From the NCBI GenBank assembly GCA_902537895.1, contig CACBCU010000002.1, positions 1 through 64,000 on the forward strand: DNA of 64,000 nt, written 5' to 3'. Positions 27,369-38,748 of this stretch are shown one piece after another. Below the pieces are notes generated by a model, which did not search any database, had not been told where the DNA came from, and saw nothing but the letters and a program-made list of their open reading frames with translations. The translations under genes were made by a program, and so were the position numbers. The stretch is from an uncultured Pelagibacteraceae bacterium. Lineage in GTDB: Bacteria; Pseudomonadota; Alphaproteobacteria; Pelagibacterales; Pelagibacteraceae. Each line of letters begins with the position of its first letter. Within the stretch, counting starts at the first letter, position 1.

Positions 27369-28359
27369 TTTTAAATTTGTCCTTTAAAGTACAAACAGCT
27401 AAAGCGAATCTCAAGGATCTATTCCATTGAAGAATAATTTCATAATTATCAAATACAATATAAGCAGGGTTTAGAGTTTCTGCTCCTGGAATGATATCTT
27501 TATCAGGAGTAATTATTGCAACATTATAGTTAGATTTTAAAAAACTTAATTTATCATAATTTTCTATGTATTTCTTAAAAAAACTTAATCTCTTTTTATT
27601 ATGAAGTTTTTTTGCAGATACATTTAAATATTTTTTTGGTATGTTTTTTTTTAGATCTATCTTGTAAAAGCAAGGAGAATTTTTTTTCCAACCAATTTTT
27701 TTTAGATAGTTTGCAGCAGACGCATAAGCATCGTGAGAATTTTTTAAGTTTATATAATTATCAGTATTAAAATCAATAGCATGGTTTTTTATAGTCGAGG
27801 GCATAAACTGAAAAAAACCAAAAGCTCCTGCCCATGAACCATATAAAGATTTATAATCTATTTGATTTTCATCTATTAACTTAAGTAAAATTAAAAGTTC
27901 TTTAGTAAAAAACTCAGATCTTCTTTTATCGTAGCTTAATGTTGCTAGTGAAGAAATAATATCCATTTTACCAACATAAGTTCCATAATTTGTTTCTATT
28001 CCCATTAATGATAGTAAAAGTTCTTTTTCAATCTCAAACTTATTTTCAACAACATTAATCAGCTCTTTATTATTTGAATAAAAGTCAACACCTTTACTCA
28101 ATTTTTTTGAAGACGCTCTTTTTGAAATATAAGTCTTAGTATCTTCATAAAATTCAGGTTGATATCTATCATATTTTATTACATTCGATAGAAACCTAGC
28201 ATCAGTCATTACAAGATCAAAAGTTTGTTCAGAAATATTATTGGCTAAAGCTCTTTGTTTAAAATTTTTTTTCCAATTTTCAAAGCTTTGAATTTCATTA
28301 GCAAAGGAACTAGACTGGAAAAAAAATACAATTAAAAAAAAAATTTTAATTTTGTTCAT
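27358..28359 (-). CDS. lytic murein transglycosylase (MltB-like)
   Basis: ETNYGTYVG, SWAGAFGFFQFMPSTI, AAANYL-type motif, W-N(R)SLRFALAV. Confidence 0.9.
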   Translation of the reverse strand: MNKIKIFFLIVFFFQSSSFANEIQSFENWKKNFKQRALANNISEQTFDLVMTDARFLSNVIKYDRYQPEFYEDTKTYISKRASSKKLSKGVDFYSNNKELINVVENKFEIEKELLLSLMGIETNYGTYVGKMDIISSLATLSYDKRRSEFFTKELLILLKLIDENQIDYKSLYGSWAGAFGFFQFMPSTIKNHAIDFNTDNYINLKNSHDAYASAANYLKKIGWKKNSPCFYKIDLKKNIPKKYLNVSAKKLHNKKRLSFFKKYIENYDKLSFLKSNYNVAIITPDKDIIPGAETLNPAYIVFDNYEIILQWNRSLRFALAVCTLKDKFKNEL

Positions 28360-29224
28360 ATAAATCGTTTAAATATATAATTACAGCAATCCAAATGATA
28401 ATAAAACTTAGAAATTTCAATAATGAAAAATCCTCCCCATAATAAAAATAACCTAAAATGAACTGTAAAGTTGGTGTGATGTAAAAAATCATTCCAGTTG
28501 GACCCAAACCAATTAACTCAACCCCTCTTACATAAAGAAACAAAGGAATCACTGTCATTGGACCAGCTAAAAGTAGATACAGACTTAATCCTGAGTTATT
28601 CAAACTAAAATCATTAAAGTTATTATTTGCAATAATATAAAATGCAACAAGAGCAAATGGAAAAATATACAAGCTTTCAATTAATAATCCAATGTCAGTA
28701 TCTATTTTAATTTTTTTTCTTACTAAGTTATAAAATGCCCAACTAAAAGCTACGACCAGACCAACCCAAGGTAAAGATCTAAGATTAAATAAAATTAATA
28801 TTATAATTGATATTAAAACTAAAAGGATTGAAAAAATTCTTTTTTTATTAAGTTTTTCTTTAAAAAAAATATATCCTAATAGAACACTGATTATTGGCAT
28901 AATAAAATATCCGAAACTTGCATCTATAATTCTTTCGGAAGCTACTGCATATATCCATATAGACCAATTAACAAAAATTAAAAAACCAGATACAAATAAT
29001 CCAATTAATTTTTTTTTATCTTTTATTTCTTTAAGAAACATTTGCCATTTAGACAAAAAAGTTGTGGTAAAAACTAACATGATTGCAGTCCATAAACATC
29101 TATGCACAACTAATTCTGTATGACCGATAAAAGATACGGACTCAAAATATATAACTCCAATAAATCCCCACCAAAATGAACCCAGTGAAGTTAAAATCAA
29201 ACCTTTATTAAAATTATTTTTCAT
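28346..29224 (-). CDS. rarD: EamA family transporter RarD
   Basis: NKGLILTSLGSFWWGFIGVIYFE...LVVHRCLW, NWSIWIYAVASERIIDASFGYFIMP. Confidence 0.88.
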   Translation of the reverse strand: MKNNFNKGLILTSLGSFWWGFIGVIYFESVSFIGHTELVVHRCLWTAIMLVFTTTFLSKWQMFLKEIKDKKKLIGLFVSGFLIFVNWSIWIYAVASERIIDASFGYFIMPIISVLLGYIFFKEKLNKKRIFSILLVLISIIILILFNLRSLPWVGLVVAFSWAFYNLVRKKIKIDTDIGLLIESLYIFPFALVAFYIIANNNFNDFSLNNSGLSLYLLLAGPMTVIPLFLYVRGVELIGLGPTGMIFYITPTLQFILGYFYYGEDFSLLKFLSFIIIWIAVIIYLNDLYEQN

Positions 29225-29308
29225 ACTAATTAAATGAACAAAATATCAAGACTAATTAGACTATTTTATTGTTGAATTAAATATTTTTAATTATAAAAGC
29301 TTCTACAC

Positions 29309-29398
29309 GGAGAGATGGCTGAGCGGTTGAAAGCACCGGTCTTGAAAACCGGCAAAGGGGCAACTCTTTCCTGGGTTCGAATCCCAGTCTCTCCGCCA
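29309..29398 (+). tRNA. tRNA-Ser (TGA)
   Basis: ggagagatggctgagcggttgaaagcaccggtcttgaaaaccggc...gggttcgaatcccagtctctccgcca; long variable arm. Confidence 0.97.
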
Positions 29399-29404
29399 TC
29401 AAAA

Positions 29405-29665
29405 TTATTTATATTTAAAATTTTTAAATAAATTGTTAATTTTATTGTTTTCAAATTCCAAATCGGTTTTTAAACCATTATAAAAATTATAAAGATTGTT
29501 ATCATCTACTTCCAAGAGCTTTAATAATTCATTTAAGTCACTAAAATCTAATTCATTTAAGTATTTATTGGTGAAAGCTCCTAATAATTTATCCATTTCT
29601 TTGGTACCACGATAATTTGATCTGTAAATTATTTTTTTTTTTATTTGTTCTATATCAGTGGTCAT
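29405..29665 (-). CDS. sdhE: succinate dehydrogenase assembly factor 2 family
   Basis: KKIIYRSNYRGTKEMDKLLGAF; upstream of divergent recG. Confidence 0.85.
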   Translation of the reverse strand: MTTDIEQIKKKIIYRSNYRGTKEMDKLLGAFTNKYLNELDFSDLNELLKLLEVDDNNLYNFYNGLKTDLEFENNKINNLFKNFKYK

Positions 29666-29687
29666 AATAGGAATATAATATTAGTTT

Positions 29688-31739
29688 ATGGATATTAAAA
29701 GAAATTATGAATATTTATTGTCTGATCTAAGTTCTCTAAAAGGTGTAGGAGTAAAGACAACAAATTTATTAAAAAAGAAAAAAATAAATACTATTTTTGA
29801 TCTTTTATGGAGATTACCAAAATCTTCTACAGATAGAAGTTTATCATCAAAAATTAAAGATTTAAAAATAGATGAAGTACAAACTATAAGTATAATTCCT
29901 CAAAAATATTCTTTTCCTAGAATAAGAAACTTACCAAATCGAGTTTTATGTAAAGATGAAACTGGTGAAATAGATTGTATTTTCTTTAATAGTTATGAGG
30001 GTTATATTAAAAAAATATTGCCTATTGGAAAAGAAATTACAATTAGTGGTAAAATTAAATATTTTAGGAACAGATACCAATTAACAAATCCAAAATATGT
30101 TTCAGAAGACTCGACTATTATAAAACAAAAACATAATAATTATTCATTGACTGATGGTATCAGTGAAAAAGTATATAATAAAATAATGTTACAAATAATC
30201 AAAAATTTGCCTAAAATTAATGAATGGCACTCAAAAAACATATTAAAAAAATTTGACAATATCGGGTGGAATGACTCAATCAAAAAGTTACATGAACCTG
30301 AAAATATTGGTAAATTTAAAGAAAATTTTTATCAAAGACTTGCTTTTGATGAAATTTTTTCAACCTTTTTAGTTAATTCAGAAATTAGAAAGAAAATTAA
30401 AAAAATTAAAAAAATAAAAAAAAAATTTGATATCAAAAAACAAAATAAAATAATATCTAGTTTAGATTTTTCATTAACCAGTGACCAAACTAAAACATTA
30501 AATGAGATTAATAATGATTTATGTTCAGATAATAAAATGTTTAGATTGCTTCAAGGAGATGTTGGTAGCGGTAAAACAATAGTATCTTTATTATCTGCAT
30601 TCAATACTATTAATTCTGATTTTCAAGTTGCAGTCATGGCTCCTACTGAAATTTTAGCTAGACAGCACTTTTTATTAGCAAAAAGAATATTTTCAAAAAA
30701 TATTAAAATTGAATTACTCTCAGGAAAATCAACTTATAAAAACAAAAAAATTATTTTAGATAAGCTTTTAAGAAAAGAGATTGATATAATATTTGGAACA
30801 CATGCCTTATTTCAAAAAAAAGTAAAATTTAAAAAACTAGGATTGATAATAATTGATGAACAACATAAATTTGGGGTCAGTCAAAGAAAGAGATTATCTG
30901 ACAAAGCTGGAAAAGATTGTGATATTCTTTTGATGACAGCTACACCAATTCCACGTACTTTAACAATGACCATATACGGAGATATGGATCTTTCAATTAT
31001 AAGAGAAAAACCTAATAGCCGAAAACCTGTAAAAACTTATAGTAAACTTGAAAACAAGATTGAAGATGTAATAAAATTCATTAAAAAAGAAATCAAACTT
31101 GGAAACCAAATTTTCTGGGTATGCCCATTAATAGAGGAATCAAAAAAAATTGATCATACTTCAGCAATTAAAAAGTCTGAATATTTAAAAAAAATATTTC
31201 CTAATGAAGTTTATTTACTGCATGGAAAAACAACCAACGAGGAAAAAGAAAAAATTTTAAACAAATTTTTAAGAAATGAATTTAAGATTTTGGTTTCAAC
31301 TACTATCATTGAGGTTGGTATAGATTTCCCTAATGCAAATGTAATTATAATAGAAAATGCAAATAAATTTGGTTTGTCTCAATTACATCAACTTAGGGGT
31401 AGAGTTGGAAGAGGCAACAAAGAATCTTCATGTATATTAATGTTTAAGTCAAATCTAAGTGATAATGCTAAAAAAAGAATCAATATATTAAAAGGATCTA
31501 ATGACGGATTTGAAATATCTGAAGAGGATATGAAATTAAGAGGTTTTGGAGATATTCTTGGCTTTAAACAAAGTGGAATCAAAAACTTTAAATTAGCAGA
31601 TCCTGTACATAATCATAATCTTTTTATTTTAGCAGAAAAAGAAATTAAAAGAATAGAAAATGAAAAAGAAGACATAGGTAAATTTAAACCATTAATTAAA
31701 TTATATGATCGAGCAGATATAATAAATGATATTGCCTAA
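29688..31739 (+). CDS. recG: ATP-dependent DNA helicase RecG
   Basis: RLLQGDVGSGKT, IIDEQHKFGVSQR, RGRVGRG. Confidence 0.96.
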   Translation: MDIKRNYEYLLSDLSSLKGVGVKTTNLLKKKKINTIFDLLWRLPKSSTDRSLSSKIKDLKIDEVQTISIIPQKYSFPRIRNLPNRVLCKDETGEIDCIFFNSYEGYIKKILPIGKEITISGKIKYFRNRYQLTNPKYVSEDSTIIKQKHNNYSLTDGISEKVYNKIMLQIIKNLPKINEWHSKNILKKFDNIGWNDSIKKLHEPENIGKFKENFYQRLAFDEIFSTFLVNSEIRKKIKKIKKIKKKFDIKKQNKIISSLDFSLTSDQTKTLNEINNDLCSDNKMFRLLQGDVGSGKTIVSLLSAFNTINSDFQVAVMAPTEILARQHFLLAKRIFSKNIKIELLSGKSTYKNKKIILDKLLRKEIDIIFGTHALFQKKVKFKKLGLIIIDEQHKFGVSQRKRLSDKAGKDCDILLMTATPIPRTLTMTIYGDMDLSIIREKPNSRKPVKTYSKLENKIEDVIKFIKKEIKLGNQIFWVCPLIEESKKIDHTSAIKKSEYLKKIFPNEVYLLHGKTTNEEKEKILNKFLRNEFKILVSTTIIEVGIDFPNANVIIIENANKFGLSQLHQLRGRVGRGNKESSCILMFKSNLSDNAKKRINILKGSNDGFEISEEDMKLRGFGDILGFKQSGIKNFKLADPVHNHNLFILAEKEIKRIENEKEDIGKFKPLIKLYDRADIINDIA

Positions 31740-32353
31740 TTTTTACCCGAAGATGTTCCGGCAGAAACAATGAATTTAGACGCTTCCTCAAATGTCATAT
31801 CAAGATAAATTACGTCCTCTATCGGAAACATTAATAAAAATCCGCTTGTTGGATTTGGGGTTGTCGGTACAAAAACATTAATCAATTTTTTATTAGTTTT
31901 CTTTGCCATTTCACCAGTATTTTCTTTTGTTGCAAAACCTACAGCCCACACACCTTTTCTAGGATATTCTATTAAAACTACACTTTTCTTATTGTTATCT
32001 TTTTTTGAAAACGTTTCTGTCATTTGAACTATGGCAGAGTAAATAGTTCTTAAAAATGGGATACGTTTAAAAAGATCATCAATAAGTTTTAAAATTCTTT
32101 TTCCCAAAAATGATAAAGATAAACCCCCAACAACAGTAATGAATATTAGCGAAATCAAAATTTCTATACCTGGAATTTCAAATGGTAAATAACTATTTGG
32201 GTTAATATTTTCTGGTAAAATTCTGGAAGAAAGGCCAATTAGAACTTTACTTAGGTATAAGGTAAATCCTATGGGAATAAGAACAACTACACCTGTAATG
32301 AAATAGTTTCTTAATAGTAAAGTTATTGATCTTTTCTTTTTAATTTTTGACAT
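31736..32353 (-). CDS. DUF502 family membrane protein
   Basis: RNYFITGVVVLIPIGFTLYL, PFLRTIYSAIVQMTETF, VFVPTTPNPTSGFLLMFP. Confidence 0.88.
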   Translation of the reverse strand: MSKIKKKRSITLLLRNYFITGVVVLIPIGFTLYLSKVLIGLSSRILPENINPNSYLPFEIPGIEILISLIFITVVGGLSLSFLGKRILKLIDDLFKRIPFLRTIYSAIVQMTETFSKKDNNKKSVVLIEYPRKGVWAVGFATKENTGEMAKKTNKKLINVFVPTTPNPTSGFLLMFPIEDVIYLDMTFEEASKFIVSAGTSSGKN

Positions 32354-32355
32354 AA

Positions 32356-32433
32356 TTAATTAAAACTTGAATAAATAACAAAAACAATTGCAATTATAAA
32401 TAACACTAATAAAATTTTGTTATTTAGATTCAT
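32356..32433 (-). CDS. candidate 25-aa membrane microprotein MNLNNKILLVLFIIAIVFVIYSSFN
   Basis: Manual minus-strand translation; single predicted TM; stop ends 2 nt before the DUF502 start codon; TATTAT-like -10 close to the ATG. Confidence 0.35.
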   Translation of the reverse strand: MNLNNKILLVLFIIAIVFVIYSSFN

Positions 32434-32463
32434 GCATAAATATAATATCAATGTTAAAGAAAA

Positions 32464-33291
32464 ATGAATAGAAGAAAATTTTTATCATATGTTGGCTGTA
32501 GTTGCGGGGGTTTTATTCTCAATTCTTGTACTACAGCACCTATTACTGAAAGAAAACAGTTAAGTATAGTCCCCGAGGCAAGACTAAATGCTCATGCAGC
32601 TAAAGTCTATGAAGAAGTTAAGAAAAAAGAAAAATTAAGTAAAGATACTAAAACACTCAATTTAATAAAAGATATTGGGAAAAAGATGGAGGATTCAATT
32701 AGTGAATATTTTTATCAGTCTAAATTAGACGATCCTACCAAATATTTTGACTGGGAATATATATTAATTGAAAATAAAAAGATTAGAAACGCATGGTGTA
32801 TGCCAGGTGGAAAAATTGCAGTTTACACAGGTATATTAGATGTTACCAAAAATACAAATGGACTAGCTGCAGTAATGGGGCATGAGATTGCTCACGCTGT
32901 AGCAAAACATTCTGTAGAAAGAGCAAGTCGAGGGACGTTATTGAATGTTGGTACAAAAATTATAGATATTGCAAGTGGAGGTGTTTTATCTGATATCAAC
33001 AGAACTACTCGTATGGATACCGTAGGACTATTATCTCAATTAGGGATAATGAATCCTTTTAATAGGAAACAAGAAAGTGAAGCTGATTATCTTGGTATGA
33101 TTTTTTCCTCTTTATCTGGTTATGACATTAGAGAAACCCCAAAAATTTGGGAAAGAATGAAAGAATATAATAAAGGAAAGACACAACCAGAATTTATGAG
33201 TACGCATCCTTCACCTGAGAATAGAATTAAAAAAATTAACGAGTGGACAAATCAAATACTTTTAGAGTTCCCACCACTTAAGATTTCTTAA
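32464..33291 (+). CDS. M48 family metalloprotease lipoprotein
   Basis: Zn motif VMGHEIAHAVAKHS, downstream ESEADYLGM; N-term MNRRKFLSYVGCSCGGFILNSC. Confidence 0.92.
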   Translation: MNRRKFLSYVGCSCGGFILNSCTTAPITERKQLSIVPEARLNAHAAKVYEEVKKKEKLSKDTKTLNLIKDIGKKMEDSISEYFYQSKLDDPTKYFDWEYILIENKKIRNAWCMPGGKIAVYTGILDVTKNTNGLAAVMGHEIAHAVAKHSVERASRGTLLNVGTKIIDIASGGVLSDINRTTRMDTVGLLSQLGIMNPFNRKQESEADYLGMIFSSLSGYDIRETPKIWERMKEYNKGKTQPEFMSTHPSPENRIKKINEWTNQILLEFPPLKIS

Positions 33292-33295
33292 AGTA

Positions 33296-33371
<76 letters not shown>

Positions 33372-33454
33372 AAATAAAGTACTGATTGAGAGTGTATATA
33401 CATAATTATAAGAATAATTCAAATGACAATTTGTGAGACAAAAAAGTTAATTAA

Positions 33455-34567
33455 CTACAACTTATCTATATATTTATCATGAAATTCCTTAAAAGTGCCA
33501 TTACGGATATTTTTCCTTATTAACAACATCAATTCTTGATAGAAGTTAATATTGTGTAAAGTTAATAACATTGAACCAAGAATTTCATTAGTATTAAACA
33601 AATGATTTAAATAGCTTTTAGAATACTTATTTAAATCAAGAGTTTTAACCGCTGGATCAAGAGGAGAATCATCGTTTTGATATTTACTATTTCTAATATT
33701 AAGTCTTCCATTCCATGTAAAAGCCAAACCAGTTCTTCCAGATCTTGTTGGTAAAACACAATCAAACATATCAATACCTCTCATTACAGCTCCCAAAATA
33801 TCAGATGGAGTACCAACACCCATTAAATAATGAGGTTTTTCATGTGGAAGAATATCTTTTAGGCCATCTAATACTCCAAACATTTCTTTTTGTGTCTCGC
33901 CTACAGCTAATCCACCAACAGCATATCCATCAAATTCTATATCTATTAGTTCTTTCAGAGATTGTTTTCTTAAATCCTGGAATAGTCCTCCTTGAACAAT
34001 CCCAAATAAGGCTTTGTGTGAATTTAATCCGAAGGCTTTCTTAGATCTTTCAGCCCAATATAAAGATAAATTCATAGAATTATTTATTAAATCATAATCT
34101 TTTGTATTTTTGGGACATTCATCCATTATCATACAAATATCTGAATTAAGACCTAGTTGAATTTCAATACTTCTTTCTGGACTTAAAATAAATTTTTTTC
34201 CATCTATATGTGAATTAAAAATTGCACCTTCTTCCCGGTCAATTTTATTTAATTTTGAGAGAGACATAACTTGAAAACCTCCTGAGTCGGTGAGTATAGG
34301 TAGGTCACAATTCATAAATTTGTGTAATCCGCCTACTCTTTCAATTCTTTCTACACCGGGTCTAATCATTAAATGATATGTATTTGACAGAATTATTTCT
34401 GAATTAGTTTTCTTGATATCATTAATTGTGCAAGCTTTAACTGTTGCCTGCGTGCCTACAGGCATAAAAGCTGGAGTGTGTATATCACCTCTATGTGTTT
34501 TTATAAGGCCTTCTCTAGCATAACCATCAGTTTTGGAAACCTCAAAGGCAAATTTTTTAATATCCAT
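33455..34567 (-). CDS. tgt: tRNA-guanine transglycosylase
   Basis: HTPAFMPVGTQATVKA, LSNTYHLMIRPG, LTDSGGFQVMSL, GGLAVGE. Confidence 0.96.
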   Translation of the reverse strand: MDIKKFAFEVSKTDGYAREGLIKTHRGDIHTPAFMPVGTQATVKACTINDIKKTNSEIILSNTYHLMIRPGVERIERVGGLHKFMNCDLPILTDSGGFQVMSLSKLNKIDREEGAIFNSHIDGKKFILSPERSIEIQLGLNSDICMIMDECPKNTKDYDLINNSMNLSLYWAERSKKAFGLNSHKALFGIVQGGLFQDLRKQSLKELIDIEFDGYAVGGLAVGETQKEMFGVLDGLKDILPHEKPHYLMGVGTPSDILGAVMRGIDMFDCVLPTRSGRTGLAFTWNGRLNIRNSKYQNDDSPLDPAVKTLDLNKYSKSYLNHLFNTNEILGSMLLTLHNINFYQELMLLIRKNIRNGTFKEFHDKYIDKL

Positions 34568-34579
34568 TTAAATTTATGA

Positions 34580-35134
34580 CTATTTAAAACTTATAATCTT
34601 ATCTGGATCACTTACTGCCCCATTATTATTTTCATCTCCTCTTTTGATTTTGTCAACAAATTCCATACCTTCAATAACTTTTCCGAAAACTGTATATTGC
34701 TTATCTAGAAAAGGAGCAGGTTTAAAACATATAAAAAATTGGCTATTAGCACTATTTGGATTTGAGGATCTAGCCATTGATAAAGTTCCTCTGTCATGGG
34801 GGAGATTACTAAATTCTTGATTTAGATCAGGTAGATCTGATCCACCCATTCCAGCCATACTTAAATTAAAATCTTTAGAATTTGAGTTTCCAAACTTTAC
34901 ATCACCCGTTTGAGCCATAAAACCATCTATTACTCTATGAAAGACAACTCCATCATATTTACCAGCTGTAGCTAAATCTTTAATTCGTTTTACATGATTT
35001 GGGGCAACATCATCAAATAATTCAATTTTAACATCGCCATCTTTGAGTTTTAAGATCATTATATTTTCCTCCGATATTGATTGATTAATTAATACAAAAA
35101 ATAAAAAAAATAATTTTAAGATTATCTTAAACAT
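34580..35134 (-). CDS. peptidylprolyl isomerase (cyclophilin)
   Basis: VVFHRVIDGFMAQTGD, SMARSSNPNSANSQFFIC. Confidence 0.95.
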   Translation of the reverse strand: MFKIILKLFFLFFVLINQSISEENIMILKLKDGDVKIELFDDVAPNHVKRIKDLATAGKYDGVVFHRVIDGFMAQTGDVKFGNSNSKDFNLSMAGMGGSDLPDLNQEFSNLPHDRGTLSMARSSNPNSANSQFFICFKPAPFLDKQYTVFGKVIEGMEFVDKIKRGDENNNGAVSDPDKIISFK

Positions 35135-35621
35135 ATTTTAATTCTAAAGCTTTTATAGTACTTTTTGTTGTAAATTTTTTAATGTTTCCTTTTAACTTTA
35201 CAATTTCTTTTACAAATTTCGACGAAATAATTTGGTTTTCGACGTCTGACATTAAAAAAACAGTTTCTATACTATTATTAAGTTTTCTATTCATTCCAGC
35301 AAGTTGGAATTCATATTCAAAATCTGAAGCTGCTCTAAGCCCTCTTAGTATTATGCTGGCTTTATTTTTTTTACATAAATCTGTTGTTAGAGTATTAAAA
35401 GCGATTACGTTAATTTTATTTTTATTAAGTTTTAAATCAAAGAAAAGTGCTTTTTTAACAATCTCTATTCTTTCATCAATATCAAAAAGATAATCTTTAT
35501 TATCAACGTCAGAAACAGCTACTATTATTTTATTAAATAGTTTTAATCCTTTTTTAATGACGTCTATATGACCATATGTAATTGGGTCAAAGGTCCCTGG
35601 ATAAATTGCAATTTTAGTCAT
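35127..35621 (-). CDS. coaD: pantetheine-phosphate adenylyltransferase
   Basis: AIYPGTFDPITYGHIDVI, RGLRAASDFEYEFQLAGMN. Confidence 0.96.
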   Translation of the reverse strand: MTKIAIYPGTFDPITYGHIDVIKKGLKLFNKIIVAVSDVDNKDYLFDIDERIEIVKKALFFDLKLNKNKINVIAFNTLTTDLCKKNKASIILRGLRAASDFEYEFQLAGMNRKLNNSIETVFLMSDVENQIISSKFVKEIVKLKGNIKKFTTKSTIKALELKYV

Positions 35622-38197
35622 TAAATTAAATTATCATCAATTTTATTTGCTGAAACTACTTTTTCCTCACCTGATAATTTAATTATTCTTACACCTTGTG
35701 TATTTCTTCCAGCTGTTCTAATTTCTTTCACAGCTACTCTTATGACTCTACCTTTGTTTGTTGATATAAGAATTTCATCTCCTTCAAATACAGGAAAAGA
35801 TGAGGAAATATCACCATTTCTTGGTGAATTAACTATTCCTATTATACCCTTACCACCTCTATTCGTAACTCTATAATCAGTATGCAATGTCTTTTTTCCA
35901 AACCCATTTACCGTAATCGATAAAATAAATTTTTCTTTAGCTTTAATTTCAGATTTTTCATCTTTGCTCTTTTTTCCATTTTTACTATATTTATCGTTAT
36001 CAATGATTGACAATGATACAATTTGATCATTTGGTGATAAAACAATACCCTTAATCCCTTTTGAGGATCTACCCTTAAAAACTCTCAATTTTTTTGACTC
36101 AAATCTAATACACTTTCCGAATTTGGTGCTTAGTATTATGTCCTGATCTTCTTTACAAATCTTTACTCCAACAATTTTATCATTATTATCCAATTTCATC
36201 GCAATTTTACCTGCCGTATTTATTGAGGAAAAATCCTCTAAACTATTTTTTCTTATCTTTCCATTGGCCGTAGCAAATACTATCTGGTAATTCTTTAACT
36301 CAGAATCCTCAGGAAATGGCATTATAGAGCTTATAGATTGATGACTTTTGAGAGGTAAAATGTTGAATAAAGATTTTCCTTTAGAAGATGAAGATCCAAC
36401 CGGTATTTTCCAAGCTTTAATTCTGTAAACAAGACCTTCAGTAGAAAAAAACAAAACAGAAGTATGGGTGTTAACCGATAGTGTTTGGACAACAGAGTCT
36501 TCATTTCTCGTTGTAATACCAGTTTTTCCTTTTCCACCTCTTTTTTGTTGTTTAATATTATTTAAAGATCCTCTTTTAATGTAGCCTTGAAGAGTAACAG
36601 TAATAATAACAGACTCTTTTTGAATAGTTTCCTCAATATCATAATTTAGAACAGCATCGATAATATCTGTTCTTCTTTTAACTGAAAATTTTTCTTTTAT
36701 ATCATTTAATTCATTGCTAATCACATTTAACAATTCTTTTTTTGAAGAAATAATCTTTTTATATTTTTTTATCAATTCAGAAAGTTTTTTAATTTCAACT
36801 TCTATTTCATTGATACCCAATGCAGTTAGTTTTTGTAGTCTTAATTCTAAAATTGAATTAACTTGAATTTCAGATAAAGAATACATTCCTTTAGAAGTTT
36901 TGTTTTCAATTAAATTTATCATCTTTAATGATTTATTTATTTTCCATTTAATTTTAAGAAGTGAGCTTTTTGCCTCATCAGGATTTTTTGATGATCTTAT
37001 AATTTTTATAACTTTATCTAAATTTTCAACTGACACAGATAAACCGATCAATATATGTGCTCTCTCTTCAGCTTTATTCAAATCAAATTTTGTTTTTTTA
37101 ATTACTACACTTTCTCTAAAATTTAAAAAATGGGTTAAAAAATCTTTTAAATTACATGTAATAGGTTTTCCCTCAACTATTGCTAAAGTATTAAAACCAA
37201 AAGAGCTTTCTATTTGAGTGTTTTTATATAATTGTCTTTTAACTGTCTCCGGTTCAACACCAGTTCTTAAATCTATAGATACTCTTATCCCTTCCCTGTT
37301 GGACTCATCTCTTATATCTCTTATACCTTCTATTTTTTTTTCTCTAACCAATTGAGCTATTCTCTCATTTAAAACCGACTTATTAACTTGATAAGGAATA
37401 GAAGTTATTACTAACCTCTCCCTACCGTTCTTCACTTGTTCAATAGAAATTTGACCACGAACTTTAAAAGACCCTCTTCCTTTCGTATAACCTTCTTTAA
37501 TCATATCTTTTCCTATGATTACTCCGCCCGTTGGAAAATCAGGACCAGGTATAAATTTCATTAATTGCTTAACAGTAATGTCCTTATTTTCAATTAATGC
37601 TAAAGTTCCATCTATTATTTCTCCCAAATTATGAGGTGGAATACTTGTTGCCATTCCAACTGCTATACCGCCGGCACCATTAACTAAAAGATTTGGATAT
37701 TGAGCAGGAAGAACACTTGGTTCTTTTTCCGTTTCATCATAATTACTTTTAAAATCAATAGTGTTCTTTTCAATATCATCTATAAGAAACTGAGATACTT
37801 TTGAGAGTCTTGTCTCAGTATATCTCATTGCCGCTGCTGGATCTCCGTCTATAGAACCAAAATTTCCTTGCCCTTCAACCAGAGGTAAACTCATTGAAAA
37901 ATCTTGAACCATCCGAACTAATGCGTCATATACAGATTGATCTCCATGTGGGTGATATTTACCAATTACATCACCGACTATTCTAGCTGATTTTCTAAAT
38001 TGTTTTGACCAGTCATAACCTCCTTTGTACATTGCATATAAAATTCTTCTATGAACAGGTTTTAATCCATCTCTGATATCAGGTAGAGCACGGCTGACAA
38101 TAACGCTCATTGCATAAGATAGATATGACGAGCTCATCTCGTCATGCATGGATATCAACTTAATATTCTTATCGTTTTGATTTTCAGAATTTTGCAT
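35621..38197 (-). CDS. gyrA: DNA gyrase subunit A
   Basis: [38 protein letters not shown], GyrA-box [10 protein letters not shown]. Confidence 0.97.
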   Translation of the reverse strand: MQNSENQNDKNIKLISMHDEMSSSYLSYAMSVIVSRALPDIRDGLKPVHRRILYAMYKGGYDWSKQFRKSARIVGDVIGKYHPHGDQSVYDALVRMVQDFSMSLPLVEGQGNFGSIDGDPAAAMRYTETRLSKVSQFLIDDIEKNTIDFKSNYDETEKEPSVLPAQYPNLLVNGAGGIAVGMATSIPPHNLGEIIDGTLALIENKDITVKQLMKFIPGPDFPTGGVIIGKDMIKEGYTKGRGSFKVRGQISIEQVKNGRERLVITSIPYQVNKSVLNERIAQLVREKKIEGIRDIRDESNREGIRVSIDLRTGVEPETVKRQLYKNTQIESSFGFNTLAIVEGKPITCNLKDFLTHFLNFRESVVIKKTKFDLNKAEERAHILIGLSVSVENLDKVIKIIRSSKNPDEAKSSLLKIKWKINKSLKMINLIENKTSKGMYSLSEIQVNSILELRLQKLTALGINEIEVEIKKLSELIKKYKKIISSKKELLNVISNELNDIKEKFSVKRRTDIIDAVLNYDIEETIQKESVIITVTLQGYIKRGSLNNIKQQKRGGKGKTGITTRNEDSVVQTLSVNTHTSVLFFSTEGLVYRIKAWKIPVGSSSSKGKSLFNILPLKSHQSISSIMPFPEDSELKNYQIVFATANGKIRKNSLEDFSSINTAGKIAMKLDNNDKIVGVKICKEDQDIILSTKFGKCIRFESKKLRVFKGRSSKGIKGIVLSPNDQIVSLSIIDNDKYSKNGKKSKDEKSEIKAKEKFILSITVNGFGKKTLHTDYRVTNRGGKGIIGIVNSPRNGDISSSFPVFEGDEILISTNKGRVIRVAVKEIRTAGRNTQGVRIIKLSGEEKVVSANKIDDNLI

Positions 38198-38202
38198 AAT
38201 TG

Positions 38203-38658
38203 CTAAAATGGAATTTCGTCATCCATTTCGTTAGAAATCTGAGACATATCATCATTATTATTTAATGATTTATTATTATCATTTGCAATACTACCACTCG
38301 AATTTCCTCCGCCCAACATTGTAAGTGAGGAATTATATCCTTGAATAATTATCTCAGTAGAAAATTTATCTTGGCCTGATTGTTCGTCTTTCCATTTTCT
38401 TGTAGATAGTTGTCCCTCAACATAAATTTGAGCTCCCTTTTTTAGATATTGTTGAACAACATTTACAAGACCCTCATTAAATACAACCACACGGTGCCAT
38501 TCAGTTTTTTCTTTTTTTTCTCCAGAATTTTTATCTTTCCATGATTGACTTGTAGCAAGACTAAGTCTTGCTACATTTTTTCCATTTACCATTTGCTTAA
38601 TTTCAGGATCTGCGCCCAAACGACCAATTAAAAGTACTTTATTTAAACTTCCAGCCAT
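38203..38658 (-). CDS. ssb: single-stranded DNA-binding protein
   Basis: [28 protein letters not shown], acidic tail DDEIPF. Confidence 0.96.
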   Translation of the reverse strand: MAGSLNKVLLIGRLGADPEIKQMVNGKNVARLSLATSQSWKDKNSGEKKEKTEWHRVVVFNEGLVNVVQQYLKKGAQIYVEGQLSTRKWKDEQSGQDKFSTEIIIQGYNSSLTMLGGGNSSGSIANDNNKSLNNNDDMSQISNEMDDEIPF

Positions 38659-38748
38659 AATATTTTAATATTTGTATTATTAATTAATTAGATTTATATC
38701 ACAATTTACTCTGAATATTAATTTTATTAAGTCAAAGCAATAAGAATT

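Noticed and set aside
36331-36537. ORF within gyrA on same strand, other frame (also 49329-49511 and 50901-51086)
   Set aside because: Out-of-frame ORFs inside conserved genes
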